Below are positions 11,751-25,124 of a stretch of 64,000 nt of DNA, one piece after another (position 1 is the stretch's first letter; each line of letters begins with the position of its first letter). A model generated the notes under the pieces. It ran no database searches, was not told where the DNA came from, and saw only the letters and a program-made list of their open reading frames with translations. The position numbers were made by a program, and so were the translations under genes. This DNA comes from Benincasa hispida (taxonomy: Eukaryota > Streptophyta > Magnoliopsida > Cucurbitales > Cucurbitaceae): the NCBI RefSeq assembly GCF_009727055.1, contig NC_052359.1, positions 8,539,733 to 8,603,732 of the forward strand. The letters are read 5' to 3'.

Positions 11751-12991
11751 CAAGGAGAGGAACCTATAAAAGAAAAGTAAAATCTAAGCTAAGAAAGCAA
11801 TAAAAGAAAACAAGTAAATTTGTTCACCTGGCTTCCTCTAAGAAGGGAAAATTTTTAACGTCGGTTGTTCAACGTTGTTTTCCTGTCAAGGTACGAAAAA
11901 AATTCTCATATTTCTCGGGAGATTTCTTCCTTGAATCCAGAAGCTGCTTAATGGGAGCTAGCTTTTGCAGCATTCAGACATAAATGTTTTTGAATTTTTT
12001 CATATTTGGAAAAGTGAATGCAGAATCGACTGACTCAACTGAAAATAAAGACTCGAACTCGTGAGGTAAAGATGAGCACTGTCCAGAATTAAAGGAGGAG
12101 CTAAAGGAAAGACTAAAATGAGGCTTGGTAGTCTCTTTCTTTTACCTGAGGCTCCTTGAAATGAAGTTGTGACTCATACTTAACCTCACAAACTTGTTCT
12201 TGACATGGCGGTGGATAAACATCTTCTTCATCACCGGTCAAGGGGAATTCCTCAATAAGATTCACTTCGGTGCCATATACGATGAGAGCTCTGGATGACT
12301 ATCCAATGTTAGGATGGAATGCAAAAGCTGAAGGATGGGATCAACCTCAACTAGCATGGGGGGTTTGAGTCTCTAGGTGAGACTCAATAGACTCTTGCTC
12401 ACAGTGAGAAGAACCATTAGCAAGTTCATACATTATAGAATCCAACGTCTTACCTTAACCGAAAGCTTGAGAAATCAACTGCTTAATATGATAGTCAATG
12501 ACGGTTAACTCACTGCCCAACTATGATTAGAGGATGGTTGCAACGAGGATTCCCACTGCCTATGGATTTCCTGAGAAAGACTCATAAGAGTTGTTAGAAA
12601 TCTCCATAACCAATTCTTCTAATGACTTATCTAAACTGACAGAAGGATAAAGCATCGACGTCAAGCTCGGGCTAGGCATCTCCTAAGGGAAATAGGTATC
12701 ATGCACAGGACCGCGCGAAAGCTGAGGACATGCTTCGGATGAATGACTTTTAAGTGAACAAACTCTACATGCCTTTAGCTCTTGCAATTGCCTAGTAGCC
12801 AAAACTTGCACAAAAGAGGTTAGTTCGGATATGTGACTTCTAAGCTCACTACATTCTCTTACTTTTTCTTCTCTTCGCTGAGCCGCTCGTTGAGCAAAAA
12901 GTGCATAATAGATGTTTAAGTTGTCTGCCATGATAAAACAAGCAGACATAAGAAAAAGAAATAATATTTTTGGGGTTTTTAAAGTTTATAA
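11751..12991 (-). mobile_element. Gypsy family G interior (gag-derived region)
   Basis: The minus strand retains coding-like blocks shared with the second gypsy block at about 47480-48030: both show a GDEEDVYP-like or NEDDVYP-like peptide followed by a KYE...KE.QVK pattern, and both contain the nucleotide word AAATTTTTAACGT. Stops and frameshifts break the frame. It lies downstream (minus sense) of the zinc-knuckle segment at 12683-12949. Confidence 0.55.
12683..12949 (-). pseudogene. Gag zinc-knuckle fragment of a gypsy element
   Basis: An 88-codon minus-strand segment contains CRVCSLKSHSSEAC, which fits the retroviral-type zinc knuckle CX2CX4HX4C, preceded by a helical, charged stretch (RREEKVRECSELRSHISELT). 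This combination is typical of the nucleocapsid end of gypsy gag proteins, which package element RNA in cytoplasmic particles. It is only a fragment: full gag is several hundred residues, the upstream part is cut by the solo LTR at 12992, and the downstream part is full of stops. The start codon is not meaningful. Confidence 0.6.
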
Positions 12992-14836
12992 TGTTGGGTT
13001 GTATGTCCCAAAATTTGCAGTTTGTCATGTTAAACATATTCTATTATCAATAAAGATGTTATTGACGTTTATTCAATAAAACTATTATTGAATATGTGAA
13101 TTGCACTTGTAAAGTCTAGATCCAATAAACGAAAGATCCATGACTATTATATGAATAAATGAACTTTATGTGGAGACATAAGAGTGGATCAAGTTTAGTA
13201 AATAGCCAAAATGGTCTATAGTATATGAATAAGACTGGGTACATTATTTTGGCAACACTGTCAAATGCGACCCACTCTATAGTTGTTACAATTTGTTGTA
13301 AAGTGCTACAAACGAAGTGATCCTGATTCGTTCATGTATTAACATGAGAAGCAGGGGCGTCTTATGCAATGAGTTTGCATAAGATCAAACCAAGAATTAA
13401 GTCACTCTTACTTTATAACGTTGTTTACTGTTTAAGACTGACTATTTCAAAGCGATGACCTAGGTAGCTTGACCTTAATCCTGAGCTAACTATGAACTCT
13501 TGTTTATTCGGGATTATTCTTAAATTTGCATGGGTGAGGGTTGACTCAACAGCCTCAGCTCAATAAGCCTCCCATTTTAGGGGTAAGGCCGGACAAATAG
13601 CTAAGGGCATAGGGTGTAAGACGGAATTCACTCATACCCGCGTTTAGGGATAGTAGAGAGGTTGTTCCCTTAAGTGCTGAATCTGGGTCTTGAACAAGGG
13701 GCCACACCTTCTCATTGGTCTGAGAGAGACTCGGTTTAGTGATTGGATCACAAACCAATTGTTCATTAGAGGATCGGTGGGACTCAAGGAACAAGATGTA
13801 ATCTCGGGGGTAAAACAACTTATGACCCAACCATTATTACAAACAACCAGTGAAGGGTTGACTTACTTATCATGGTTATATCAAATGAATACATAATATA
13901 TCTACAGTGAGGGGAATGCAACTACAGGCTATAGTGGACAGTCCTGTTAGTTAACGAATGTTGATTAACTAGAGAGTTCGACTGGTTGTCTCGGATCGTT
14001 AGAGCCCATGATCTGTAGGTCCATTGGATCTCCTTGCTAGCTCAATACAAACAAAATTGAAGAACTAGGTGAAGTGAAAATTTGAAATGTTCAAATTCGA
14101 GCTTAAGGGAAAATTGTATTTTATATGAGATATAATTTACAATTAAATAATTAAATAATTTATTAATTATTTTTTAGAGTATTCTTGAACATTAGCATGA
14201 AAGTGTTTTTTAAAACTTGATTAATGTGATTAATTAAAGTTAGGTGTCAAAAATAATTTAATATGTGATATTAAATTTATTTTTAAATATTTTCTAAATT
14301 ATGAAAATGTTTTTTTCATAAAAGTTTATTTTATTTATATTAAAATTAGTTAGTGGAAAATTCTAATTGTTGGATTTTCCCACTAACTAAGTGGACTTTG
14401 AAGTGGCAGTTCTAAAACTTGACACCTAAAGATTACATGCTAGTGGATTTTGAGGTGGAAGACATGCAAAATAGGATTTTGCATGAAATTTGTCTTTAAA
14501 TAGTTTGATTTTTCAAATGTAAAAAGACTAATGCTTCTTTGACTTTGACTTTACTCTTTCACCAAAATCTCTTTACTCTCCACTTTACTAGGGTGAAATT
14601 CCCTTTAGTTCACTAACTAAACGGTCCCACAACTGTGTTATTCAATCGGAGGATAGTGAGGATTTACCGTTGATGGTGTCGACCGAGCTCGGGAGAGGAA
14701 GATTGCAGTGGATTCTACAAAGATTGTAATTTCTAATCCTTTATGCATGTTTATTCTTGTTTTTTTTTTTTTTATGTAATTAGAACGATATCGATCCTTC
14801 GCTTCCGCTATTGCATGCTTTCTTTACGTTCCAACA
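12992..14836 (+). mobile_element. Solo LTR of family A, plus strand
   Basis: An 1,845-bp unit runs from TGTTGGGTTGTATGTCC to CGTTCCAACA, so the ends are TGTTGG/CCAACA. The flanks are TATAA (12987-12991) and TACAA (14837-14841), a 5-bp duplication with one change. There is no primer site or coding region next to it. It interrupts the minus-strand gypsy element G between its gag remnant and its primer-site remnant. Confidence 0.85.
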
Positions 14837-14874
14837 TACAAGTCAAGTTCAACAAAAAGAGATTAATTGGCTTA

Positions 14875-14888
14875 CCTCCCCGGTGCCA
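14875..14888 (-). other. Primer-site remnant of gypsy element G
   Basis: On the minus strand this reads TGGCACCGGGGAGG, a shortened relative of the tRNA-Asp-type site TGGCGCCGTTGCCGGGGA with the central GTTGCC missing. It lies about 20 bp inside the right-hand LTR-like copy, where a primer site belongs in a minus-strand element. Confidence 0.45.
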
Positions 14889-14909
14889 TTTTGATCGACA
14901 TGAATTTAT

Positions 14910-16258
14910 TGTCATTTCTCAAACCCTTAGCCTCAACAAAAAAACTTATTTACAAATTCACCGAACTACTACTTGTACTACAGGGTAGCACAAGTGGTAA
15001 CTATGGGGTCGAACGATAGAGAGCCAAGATTTAATTCTCTCCTAAGCTTAATTTGACTGTGGAAAGTGATAAAATGGGAGTTTTGTTGTTGGTTGACAGG
15101 ATAACTAAATGGGGAAATTAAAATACGAAAAGTAAGATAGATTGAGAAAAAGAGAGATCGAACACAAGATTACATTCGCCGGTTTGGAGATTGTAGGGTT
15201 TTCTATGAACCTAGTCATCGATTAATTATGAAAACAATCATAAATTAACTATTTCTCTAACTGAATGTAGGGAAAACTCATACAAACTTCCTAATGAGAA
15301 TCAATATGCCTTTAATCCCTAAGTTAACTAAACTCATTACAAAGGCAAGTTACTTATTTAATTGTATTACGTTCTTGGATTGATTAAGACATTAAGCAAA
15401 AATGACCAATTCTATCCTAATGCATTCCCAATCTTTAGGTTTTGTTATCAATTAGGTGATCCTAGATAGCCTAGAAATCATGCCATAATTCAAACTAAAA
15501 CCTATTGTACTGAATTAAGCATACTTTCAATACAATTACAAACATAAAAAAAACATAACAAAGATAAACATACAAGAAATTTGAGTCATCAATTCATTAA
15601 TTCTATATCTTTGTGCTAGAAATTGAATCAAAGAATGGAAATCATAAAGAAACAGAAAGATCCACTAAAAAATCCATAACAAATCTCATAAAATTCAAGA
15701 AAATCCTTACAAACTTAAAAAATCAAAGTCATTGCCTTCAATCATTTATCAAATACGACTCACAATGCCAAGATTTAACAATTATAACTCAAAATTAAAG
15801 AAAATCTCATGAGTTTTGGCTTAGAATGGCAAAATCGAGCAACATGCTCTCTAAGACGGCCTGACTCCCCTCTCTCCCTTACATTCGGAAAGAAACAATT
15901 TATATTATAGTCGTAGCGTTGCAACGCTAGTAGGAGCGAGGCTCTTGTCGATCCAGCCCTCGAGCGTTGGGGTAGAGGTGCGACGCTACATGTGACACTC
16001 GCTTGCAGTGAGTGCATGTGCGCAGATGAGTTGACATTCTGTTAATCTTCGCAGCGTTGTGACACTGCCCTGTATACGAGTCTACTACCTTACAGTATTG
16101 CGTTATAGCGTTGAGTGAGGGTTGCAACACTCCGATCAGGGGTATTTTGGTCATTTCTCCTCCTTTGAAGCTTAGATGCTGAAATTACCTCCAAATTGCT
16201 TCAAATTAACTCCGTTTGACATCTTAAGCTCGATTCTACCTCTTTGGTGCTCAATACA
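14910..16258 (-). mobile_element. Gypsy family G LTR, right copy
   Basis: This 1.35-kb partner of 3735-5098 has the same block order. On the minus strand it opens TGTATTGAGCACC and ends GACA. Short forms of the GCGTTGCAACGCT palindrome occur near 15915-16110. No clear target duplication could be matched with the left copy, and the left copy is followed by further internal-type sequence, so the original element may have been rearranged. Confidence 0.6.
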
Positions 16259-17265
16259 TACAAAATAGCATAGTTAACATGTAAAATCATTTAATGAGCC
16301 TAGATTAAGCTTAGGAAAATAGTTTGTTTATAGCTCTAACATTTTACATAAACTTATGGAAACAAAAGATACAAAATTCATACTTCTTGAAAACAAAAGG
16401 CCAAAAAAGGGTCACAGTCAACATTCAACTACCAATTATAGGAAGCTAAAGAAAAGAAAAATGGAATGTTAAGACAAAAAGACATTAGTTAACAAAGAAA
16501 GAGATGTATAGATATAAATTACAACAAATTGCAACAATTAGTTAACAACAAACATGGACAAATATTTTTGTTATCTTTCAATACAATATACATCAATAAG
16601 AAAAAAAAAAGAATGGAAAATGAGAAAAATCATGGAGAAATTCATTACAAGGTGCATCAAGTTTAATCATAACCACAAATATAAAACACCATAATTAGCT
16701 TAGGTTGCTCCTCAATTCAACAGTTTTGTTTCCCACTAAAAAGCTCCAATCTTATATTGCTTCATTTTCAGATAGAGAAAGAAGTATTACAATCAAGTAA
16801 ACAACATAGCATAGGTAATAAAACTAATCATATTTTCTACTTTATTATTTTAGCAATTAGACTTTGGCCTGAGAAAATGATTTGAGACTTCATTAGAGAA
16901 ATAATTTTACTAGTTGCTATTAAAATTTTTAAGAGCAAATGTATTAAGCAAAACAGAGAAGTCAATACCAAAGAAGTAGTTAATTGATAGAGAAATTTGT
17001 TTAATAAATTGTGAAACATTTGGAATCAAAATTGTGATCTAGTTGAATCAATCAATTCTATCAAAGTAAACTATAAAGTTTTCACCAAACAATCCAAAAA
17101 TATCGGAAGTGACTATCAAAGTAAACTATAATTTTTTTTCCAGCTAATAGAATATTGTAAAAAGGTTTTAACTTTCTAGCAATTTACATTCCCTCCATAG
17201 ACACAACATTGCAAACCAATAAGTGAGGAACGGGATAAGGCAATAAGTTTACGACAACTTCAAAT
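16259..17265. other. AT-rich spacer without recognisable gene
   Basis: Open frames here are short and A/T-composed. I see no domain, no terminal repeat and no element boundary other than the LTR starting at 17266. It may be decayed transposon or old intergenic DNA. Confidence 0.5.
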
Positions 17266-19151
17266 TGTTGGGTCTTATGTCCTAAAACTCGTAGATAGTA
17301 AACGTTATTAATTGACCGTCATCAATAAAGAGTTATAGATGTTAATTCAATAAATGTTATTGTTTGTGTTCTTTGTCTATTTTTGTCTCAACAACTCTAA
17401 ATCCAGTAAACTAACTCTAAGACTGCCTTTGAGTCTTGAACTATATGTGGAGACATACAGGGATCAATGCCCAAGATATAGCCTGAAGGTTCTATAGTAT
17501 AAGGATAAGGCTAGGTACCCTATCTTGGTAACACTATGAATACAACCCAGTTTGTATTTAATACAAATGCAATGATTCAACGCGTTCATGTAGTTGACAT
17601 GCAAGTGGGAGTATTTTATGCAATGAGTTTATATAAGACTGGACCACGAAATAGTAACTATAGATGTAACACCGTTAATTAGTTAGGTTCCCATTTCAAT
17701 AGGATGACCTTGGTAACTTAGTCTTAATCCTGAGTATATTATGAACTTCTGTTCACGAGAGATTGTCCTTTGATTTGTACAGGTGAAGGTAGCGAGTTTG
17801 CCGACCCAATATGTCATTTTGGGGATAAGACCAAATGGGGAGCTAGGAACATAATAATACAAGATGAAATTGACTCCTTCCCACCTTAATGGTAAGTAGA
17901 TGAGTGTTCCCTTAAGTGGTATCTCCGAGACTTAAACAAAGGGCCCTACCCTTTTATTGGCCCGATAGGGGTTTCTGTTTATTGGTTGGACCATAAACAG
18001 GTTGTTCATTAGAAGAGCAAAGGTATATAAGGAGTTAGGGATAACCCAAGGGTAAAACGTTATTTTGACCCAGTTGGAGTTAGGAACACTCATGAAGGAC
18101 TAACTTGCTGTTATTGGTCTATATCTGTGGACACATAAATACATTTGTAATGAGAAGAATGCATTTGTGGGTCATTAGTTGAGTGTACCTAGAGTTAATG
18201 AATATTGATTAACTTGGTTAATGAGTTTAGACAATTAATCTCATATCGTTAGAGCTTCTGATTTACAGGTCCATCAGGTCCCCTTATTAGCTCACTAGAG
18301 GATATTTAAGAGGGATGATTTGAATTGTTCAAATTAATTTGAGGAAACCATATATTAATGTGATTAATATAACTGGTTATGGATATGATCTATAATTCAA
18401 ATTAAATTGGAAAGTAATATTTGAATAAGATTCAATTAATTAATTCAAGTGAATTAGATTCACAAAAAATTAATTAATAAAGAGGTATTGCACACATATA
18501 TATGATGTTTATGATAATTAAATATATACACATCAAATTGGATTTAATGTATAAATAATTATTTAATTAATGTGCAAATTAAATTAAATGAGTGTTATTT
18601 AATTGTGCTAATTAATTAAATAAGTGTTATTTAATTAATTAATTGTGAAAAAGAGAAATAGGAAAAAGATTAGGAAAAAGGCTTAACACTTCTCTATATA
18701 AAGACTTCCTTATAGCCCCTTTGAGAGACAGAAACACTGACAATACATAAAACACAGTGTCATTGTGCAAAATTTTCCCTAAGCCACAAAGAGAATCCTA
18801 TCTACTTTCCAAAACCCTTTTCTCCTCTCCCTCTCCCAATAGTTAGATACCACCCATCTCTCTGTTGGAATACTAGGGAATAACGAGGTTACTCTCATGA
18901 TAGTGTTTGAGATTGTTCAAGAAATCATTCGTGATCAAGATCATTGGAGAAGTCGTTCATTGGAATTAAAGAGGATTGTTCGTGAAGCTTGAGAATCTAC
19001 AAAGGTAAAAATGGTTCTAATCTTTTCCCCTAAAGCAGGCTATATTACATGGTTATATTCTTTTTTAGTATATTGAATTTGTTTATGTAAAAATCGATTT
19101 ACAGGATGCAAGGCATTCACAACGCTTCTACTGTGGGATTCGATTCCTTCA
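17266..19151 (+). mobile_element. Family A 5' LTR followed by tRNA-Met primer site
   Basis: This LTR starts TGTTGGGTCTTATGTCC and ends ATTCCTTCA just before a primer site. It is the only family A copy here still joined to a primer site, so it fixes the family's orientation and priming tRNA. It shares the conserved blocks of the other copies (ATGTGGAGACATA, GATGACCT...TAACTTAGTCTTAATCC). Long LTRs with an initiator tRNA-Met primer fit Copia elements, but the interior kept here is non-coding. Confidence 0.82.
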
Positions 19152-19153
19152 TT

Positions 19154-19166
19154 TGGTATCAGAGCC
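19154..19166 (+). other. Initiator tRNA-Met primer binding site
   Basis: TGGTATCAGAGCC is an exact complement of the plant initiator tRNA-Met 3' end, placed 2 bp inside the LTR. Confidence 0.9.
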
Positions 19167-19980
19167 AATATCTTGCATCCATATTCTTCGTATTTTTCGA
19201 AGCAAAATCAATTTAGAAGTGGGTTTAATATTATGCATTTGGAATGGTTGAATGTTGGTTTACAAGATTGGATGTATTCGATTTTGGCACGTAGTTTACT
19301 TTAATTTAGTTAAATTGTAAGAGCCTGTTGTATTTTTTGAGCAATTTAATTCTTGCTTTGAGTCTATAAGTCCATCGATCAAAAGAGCAATAGTTGCTGA
19401 AGAGATCCGAAAGAAACGGAAGTGTTCAGGGCAAGTTCGGAACCAAAAATGATGTGAAGAAAAACATTTTGCCGCTCAGCGTTGTGATGCTACTACCATA
19501 GCCTTGCAATGCTGAAAGGCAGACGCAACGCAAAGCAGTCGTAGCATTGCAACTCTGCCCTCAACTTTGTAATGCTTCGAGTTTTGACAAAGTGTTAGTA
19601 GTGCGTGCGAGGACGGTTCGACTACAACTGTTTTGACCTAATTCCCTTTGTATTATTTAATTAATATTAATTAGATTAATATAATAGTTATATTAATTAA
19701 TCAAATAAATTTGCATTAGGGTGCCAAAATTGATTCAATTTTTGCTGTTTAAATTAATTTAATTATGTATTGGATAGATGTTTAAATTAATATGTGAATT
19801 CATGTTACATATTGTATGTCATATAGATTCAAAAATACCCACCTTAGGATAAACATGTACATGCATCATAAATAAATATAAAGGTTATATTTTATAGATG
19901 CATGATTAAATTAGCATGCTCTTGCATCATGATATAAGTGTTATGTTAGTGATGTATGATTAACCTAAGCATGTCCATGC
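19167..19980 (+). mobile_element. Leader remnant of the family A element
   Basis: About 0.8 kb of untranslated-leader-like sequence follows the primer site. No gag frame is visible. At about 19470-19590 it has several words close to GCGTTGCAACGCT (for example CAGCGTTGTGATGCT and GTAGCATTGCAACTC), the motif also seen in family G LTRs. It is cut off by the next family A copy at 19981. Confidence 0.6.
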
Positions 19981-21975
19981 TATTGGGGTTGATGCCCTAA
20001 ATCTCGTGCCTTGTAGTTTGTAAACACCTGTATGAACAAACGCTTGTGATGTAATAATATGAGATATTTTCTTCATTGTTTTCTATGAAATATGAGATTT
20101 TTTTAGTTGCATTAACCACAAACCAATAAACTAAAATCTCTGGTTATCTTTGTGACTTAAGCATGTATATGGAGACATACAAGTGGATCATGCCTTAAGT
20201 AATAACCTAAATGGTCTGTAGTATATGGATAAAGGAGGGAAACCTTATCCTGGTGACACCATGGATATGACTCGCTTTGTAGATGTTACAGGTATTGTAA
20301 AGTGCTACAGATGGTCTGATCCTGATCATTCATGTGGAGACATGCGAGCATTGGGTATCCTATATAAAGGAGTTTGTATAAGATCGAACCATGAAATGTT
20401 TAGTCTCGTTATATAACATTGTTCATGACAGAGACTTTCATTTCACTAGGATGACTATAGGTAACATGACCTTAATCTTGGGGCGGTCCTTTGATTTGCA
20501 TGGGTACGGCCAGATTGTCGACTCATACTTACCACTTTGAGGATTCGTCTAATTGGGGAGCTGGGAACTCAGCTACACAAAATGAAATTCACTCTTTCTC
20601 CGAAGCAGGGGTAAGTAGATCGATTGCTCCTTTAAGGGACTGATTCGGGGGCTTGAACGATGTGGCACCACACACTTTCTCATGGCCCAAGAGGTGTTCA
20701 CTCATAGTAGGAATATGATGTATTGTTCATTAGAGGAATCAGTGGTACTTAAGGAGATAAATGTAACTATAGGGGTAAAAAGGTAAATTGGCCTAGCTGT
20801 ACTTACGAGCAATCTGTGAAGGGTTATCGTACTGTTGATTGATTATATCCAATGGACACAGAAATATATATGCAGTGAGAAGGGTGCAGTTGTCCGTCTT
20901 TAGTGAAGTGTCTGGTAGTTAACGTATGGTAGATTTCGTGATTAAAGAGTTTAGCCAGTTATTCACATACCGTTGGAGCTTCAAGCTATAGGTTCATAAG
21001 GTCTCCTTGGTAGCTCAATGGATTCAAGTTGAGAATAAGTTTTTCGGTTAGTTTGAAGTATTCAAATTAACAAGAGGGAATTTGATTGTATATGATATAA
21101 TTAAATTAGTTCAATTATATGTGATATAATTGATTTGAGGTATAAGATACATTAATTGGAGGAATTTGATATAAATATGATTTATATTAAATAAAGAAAA
21201 AATGAACTATGGTTTAAATATTAAATATGATGTGATATTAAAACTATAGGTTATAAATATAATATGATAAATTAGTTATTTTATTTATTTATAATTAAAA
21301 AATTATATGATAATTGTGGGTGATTATTTAGTTTCTCCTTCAACCGTGCATGAAGGAGGAGGTTATGTTCAGTTTCTGATAACTGAAGAATAAAATGAAA
21401 AGTGTTTTCATTTTAGAAAAAAGTCGCTTAATTAGTGAATAACTAATCATTTTCTCACGAAAGACTACACGATAGCCTTCACGAGAGACCAAACGACAGC
21501 GAGAGATATACTAAGGGATCGTGTAAACGATCTAGCGAGATTTATTAAACGATCATGTATAGCGAGATTATATTAAACGGTAAAAAATTCTCTGTCTATG
21601 CCATAGACATTCTCCCACTTACTTGATCGTGTAATTCGGTCGTTTTCTTCCTCCTTCCCTTTACCAAATTCACACAGAGCCCACACCTTTTGGATTCTCA
21701 TTTCGAGATACCAAGGTTGTCGAGTGTAGTGTCTAAGGGTACTTGTTCAAGGAGTAGACTATTCGTGATCTAAACAATAGCGAGAGAATTCTAGAAGAAT
21801 AGTTCTTCAAAAGTATGTCTCTCATTTCCTTTTGTATTTGATGAAGAAAGCATGTTGTAATTTTTTCTATGATATATAATTGTTCTATATGTTTGTAAAT
21901 GCCTTTAATTCTTTCACAATGGATTTGGAAAGATCTAGCTTTCACTTATGGAGATCTCTATTGAGATTTCCTTCA
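19981..21975 (+). mobile_element. Family A LTR, plus strand, second tandem copy
   Basis: It opens TATTGGGGTTGATGCCC, where the first TG has become TA, and ends near GAGATTTCCTTCA at about 21975. The conserved blocks are in the usual order. At about 21470-21600 it has repeated ACGATC words (GGATCGTGTAAACGATC, AAACGATCATG). The tRNA-Met primer site expected right after the end is missing. The right boundary is approximate. Confidence 0.7.
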
Positions 21976-23099
21976 TGCATCATACTATATATTAAGTTGT
22001 TATAATAAATAGTAGAATGATGTATGCGAATGCTTTTTTTTCATGTATGATTTATATAAGTATTATATTTATCAAATGAAAATGGAATTTGCATTGAGCA
22101 TGAAATTACTTAGATAAATATAATTCTTGTATTTAATCAATGTCTTTAGAATGCAAATTTATAGGTTTTAATAAAGCATTAAAATATAGGTGTTATAGTT
22201 TTAATGAGATAGTTTAAAATCTATAATCAAGAACTGCATGCAAATATAAGTCCAAATTAATTTTAAATAGTCTAAAATTAATCAAGCTAGACTTATATTT
22301 TTTTTTCCTAATGGGATTAGGAACATGTTGATCTTTTAAATTTTTTTAATAGGATTAAAATGAATTCAATTAAAAGATTAAATTTATAAAATAATTGCCC
22401 ATAAGGGATCTTTGTCTAAGGAAGGTTCTGTCTAGAAGGGAGTATTTAAGCTGACGAAAACAGAACACCTCCATCTGGGAACCGACCTAGAATGGACAAA
22501 TATATTATAAGCATGGAATAAATGATTGATTTTATTAAAAGAGTTTAATAAATGAAATCAAGTATTGTAAAATTATTCAATATAAATGTTATATTGAGCA
22601 AATTTAAAGGGACTTAACTAAGTATAATAAAATCCTAAAAATATTTTAATACTTTATTGGGAGGATATTGGTATATGTGATATATCAAATTTCAGCTCTC
22701 ACGTCCTTAATAGTTCACACTGTGAGATTCATGCTTGGCTTCGTGTCACCTTGGACACGGCCACCCTTCAGAAAGTGTTTGCATGGATCATGAATAGAGA
22801 AAGTGATTTGTGTTTACAAACCACGAGATACATGAGATTTAAGACATAAACTTCAATAGTAGAAAAGTTGATGATATATTCTTTATCTTCTTCCTGCAGT
22901 CTTGCCCAAGAAAGAGAAGAATAACTCTATGTGATTTTTGCTCTAAAGAAAAATTTTCCCTTTCCAAAACTAACATACTGAAGCCCACACAATTCTCAGT
23001 CGATACCTCGAGAATAACATCATAGCACAGGCATCATCCTAAGAAGCGGGTAAGATTGAGAAAAAAGTAGCAAAATCCTCGTGGTGATTGAAAGAACTT
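21976..23099 (+). mobile_element. Decayed internal sequence of an LTR element
   Basis: No open frame is convincing. The segment at about 22385-22490 resembles the untranslated leader of plant Copia elements as I remember it, and the stretch at 22690-22860 is leader-like too, but no domain can be named. Treat it as retroelement debris. Confidence 0.4.
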
Positions 23100-25113
23100 T
23101 AACTGAGGGGAGATCCTTGAGCAGAAGCAAGATTGACCCAAATTTCATTTTTCATTGAATTTAAGTTTTACAGTAAAACATGAACAAGATATGCATTTAT
23201 ATACATTATAGCATGCAATAAATAAAAGAAAACTTAGGGTATCAGAAACCTTTACCTTTGAAGAACACTTTCTTCGAGAATCCCTCGAATAAGTCACGAA
23301 CGAATGTCCTTCTCCAAAAAGGGACACCACCACTTGAGAACCCACTGTACTCTCTTGGGACAAAAGATTCAAGCAAGAGTTGTGAGCTTTGCTTGAATCC
23401 TTGGAAGAGAGGAGGAGATGGAATTTTTCAGAGAACTTTTCTCTTCTGTATGATTCTTTTTAGAGAGCACCTTTCTCTCAGTCATCCAAGGAGAAAGATG
23501 ATTCCAACAATAACCATCATTCTCACCCCACGTACTTGGCTGAGATAAATTTGGGGGAAGGAGTTGTAACTCCCTCTCTTTAATTAATTAAAATTAAATT
23601 AAATTAATAATAGTTATACATATAATACATTATTATATGTATATAAACTATATGTTATATCCCATATAACACATAATCTACAGTTACATATTATATCAAA
23701 TACAATATAATTTATAGATGTATTTTCTCTCAATCATTCATGGTCAGTATAAATCACATTTATATTAAATTCTCTTATATGAATCTCATTCATATAATTA
23801 ATATTTGAATCATATTCAATAATTTAATTCCTCTCAACTTATTTATGATTTTTAATATAAATCATATTTATATTAAATTTAATTACATGAATCTCATTCA
23901 TATAATTAGTATTTGAATCGTATTCAAATTTCTCTCATATTACCTTATATTGTAATGTATAAAATATATTATATTAATTATATCACATATATAATTAATT
24001 TAATTAATTATATCATATATAATTAATTTTCTCTATTAATTTGAACACTTCAAATTAATAAAAAAATCTCAATTAAATCCCTGTTGAGCTACATAAGGGA
24101 CCTTATAGACTTGTAGAAAGCTCCAATGGTACTTGGATAATTAATTAAACTCTTTAATTAAATTACCCAATATTTGTTAACTGTCGGTCATTCCACTAAA
24201 GACCGAAAAGACTGACAGCTGCACTTCGCACTACAGATAAATTTCTGTGCCCATTGGATATAACTAATCAACAGTTCGATGACTCTTCACAAATTGCTCG
24301 TAAGTACAACTGGGCCAAAAATACAATTTTGCCCCTATAGTTACATCTAACTCCTTAAATACCACTGATCCCTCTAATGAACAATAAGTCATAGTTCAAC
24401 TATGACCAAGTCTCTCTCGAGCCAGGAGAGGGTGTAGCCACTATGTTCAAGCCCTAGAATCAACTTTTAAGGGAGCAATTTATCTACTTACCCCTGCATC
24501 GGGGAGGAAGTAAATTCCATCTCGTGTAGCTGTGTTCCCAACTCCCCAGTCAGATGAATCTCCAAAATGGTAGGCTTGTTGAAATGGCAATCTGGCCACT
24601 TTCACCCATACAAATCAAAGGACCACTTTCATGAGTAGGAGTTCACAATTCATTCAGGATTCAGGTCATGTCACCCATGGTCATCCTAGTGAAATGTAAG
24701 TCTCTATCATTAACGGCGTTATATAAAAAGACTAATCATTTCGTGGTCTAGTCTTATATAAACTTTTGGATAGGATACCCCCACACACATGTCTTTACAT
24801 GAATGATCAGGATCAAATCATTTGTAGCACTTTACAACACTTGTAACATCTACAAAGCAGGTCGTATCCGTAGTGTCACTACGATAAGGTACCCAATCTT
24901 ATCCATCTACTACAGACTGTTTAGGCTATTAATAAACAAGATCCACTTCTATGTCTCTACATACTTTTTAAATTACATGAAATAAGCTCGGAACTTAATT
25001 TATTGGATTGAGTGTATGCTTATAAAATAACACTTATTTTTATTAACACAATATGTTTATACAAAATTTATAAACTCTGAGATTACAAGCGATTTAGGAA
25101 ACTAATCCCAATA
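23100..25113 (-). mobile_element. Family A LTR, minus strand
   Basis: The right end is the reverse complement of TATTGGGATTAGTTTCC at 25113. The conserved minus-strand blocks follow (CTCTTTAATTAAATTACCC, TCCCTCTAATGAACAATAAG, GTCATGTCACCCATGG). The left limit is only approximate because no clean TG start or target duplication was found. Its rightmost 0.5 kb is present again at 26365-26855. Confidence 0.7.
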
Positions 25114-25124
25114 GTACAATTCAC

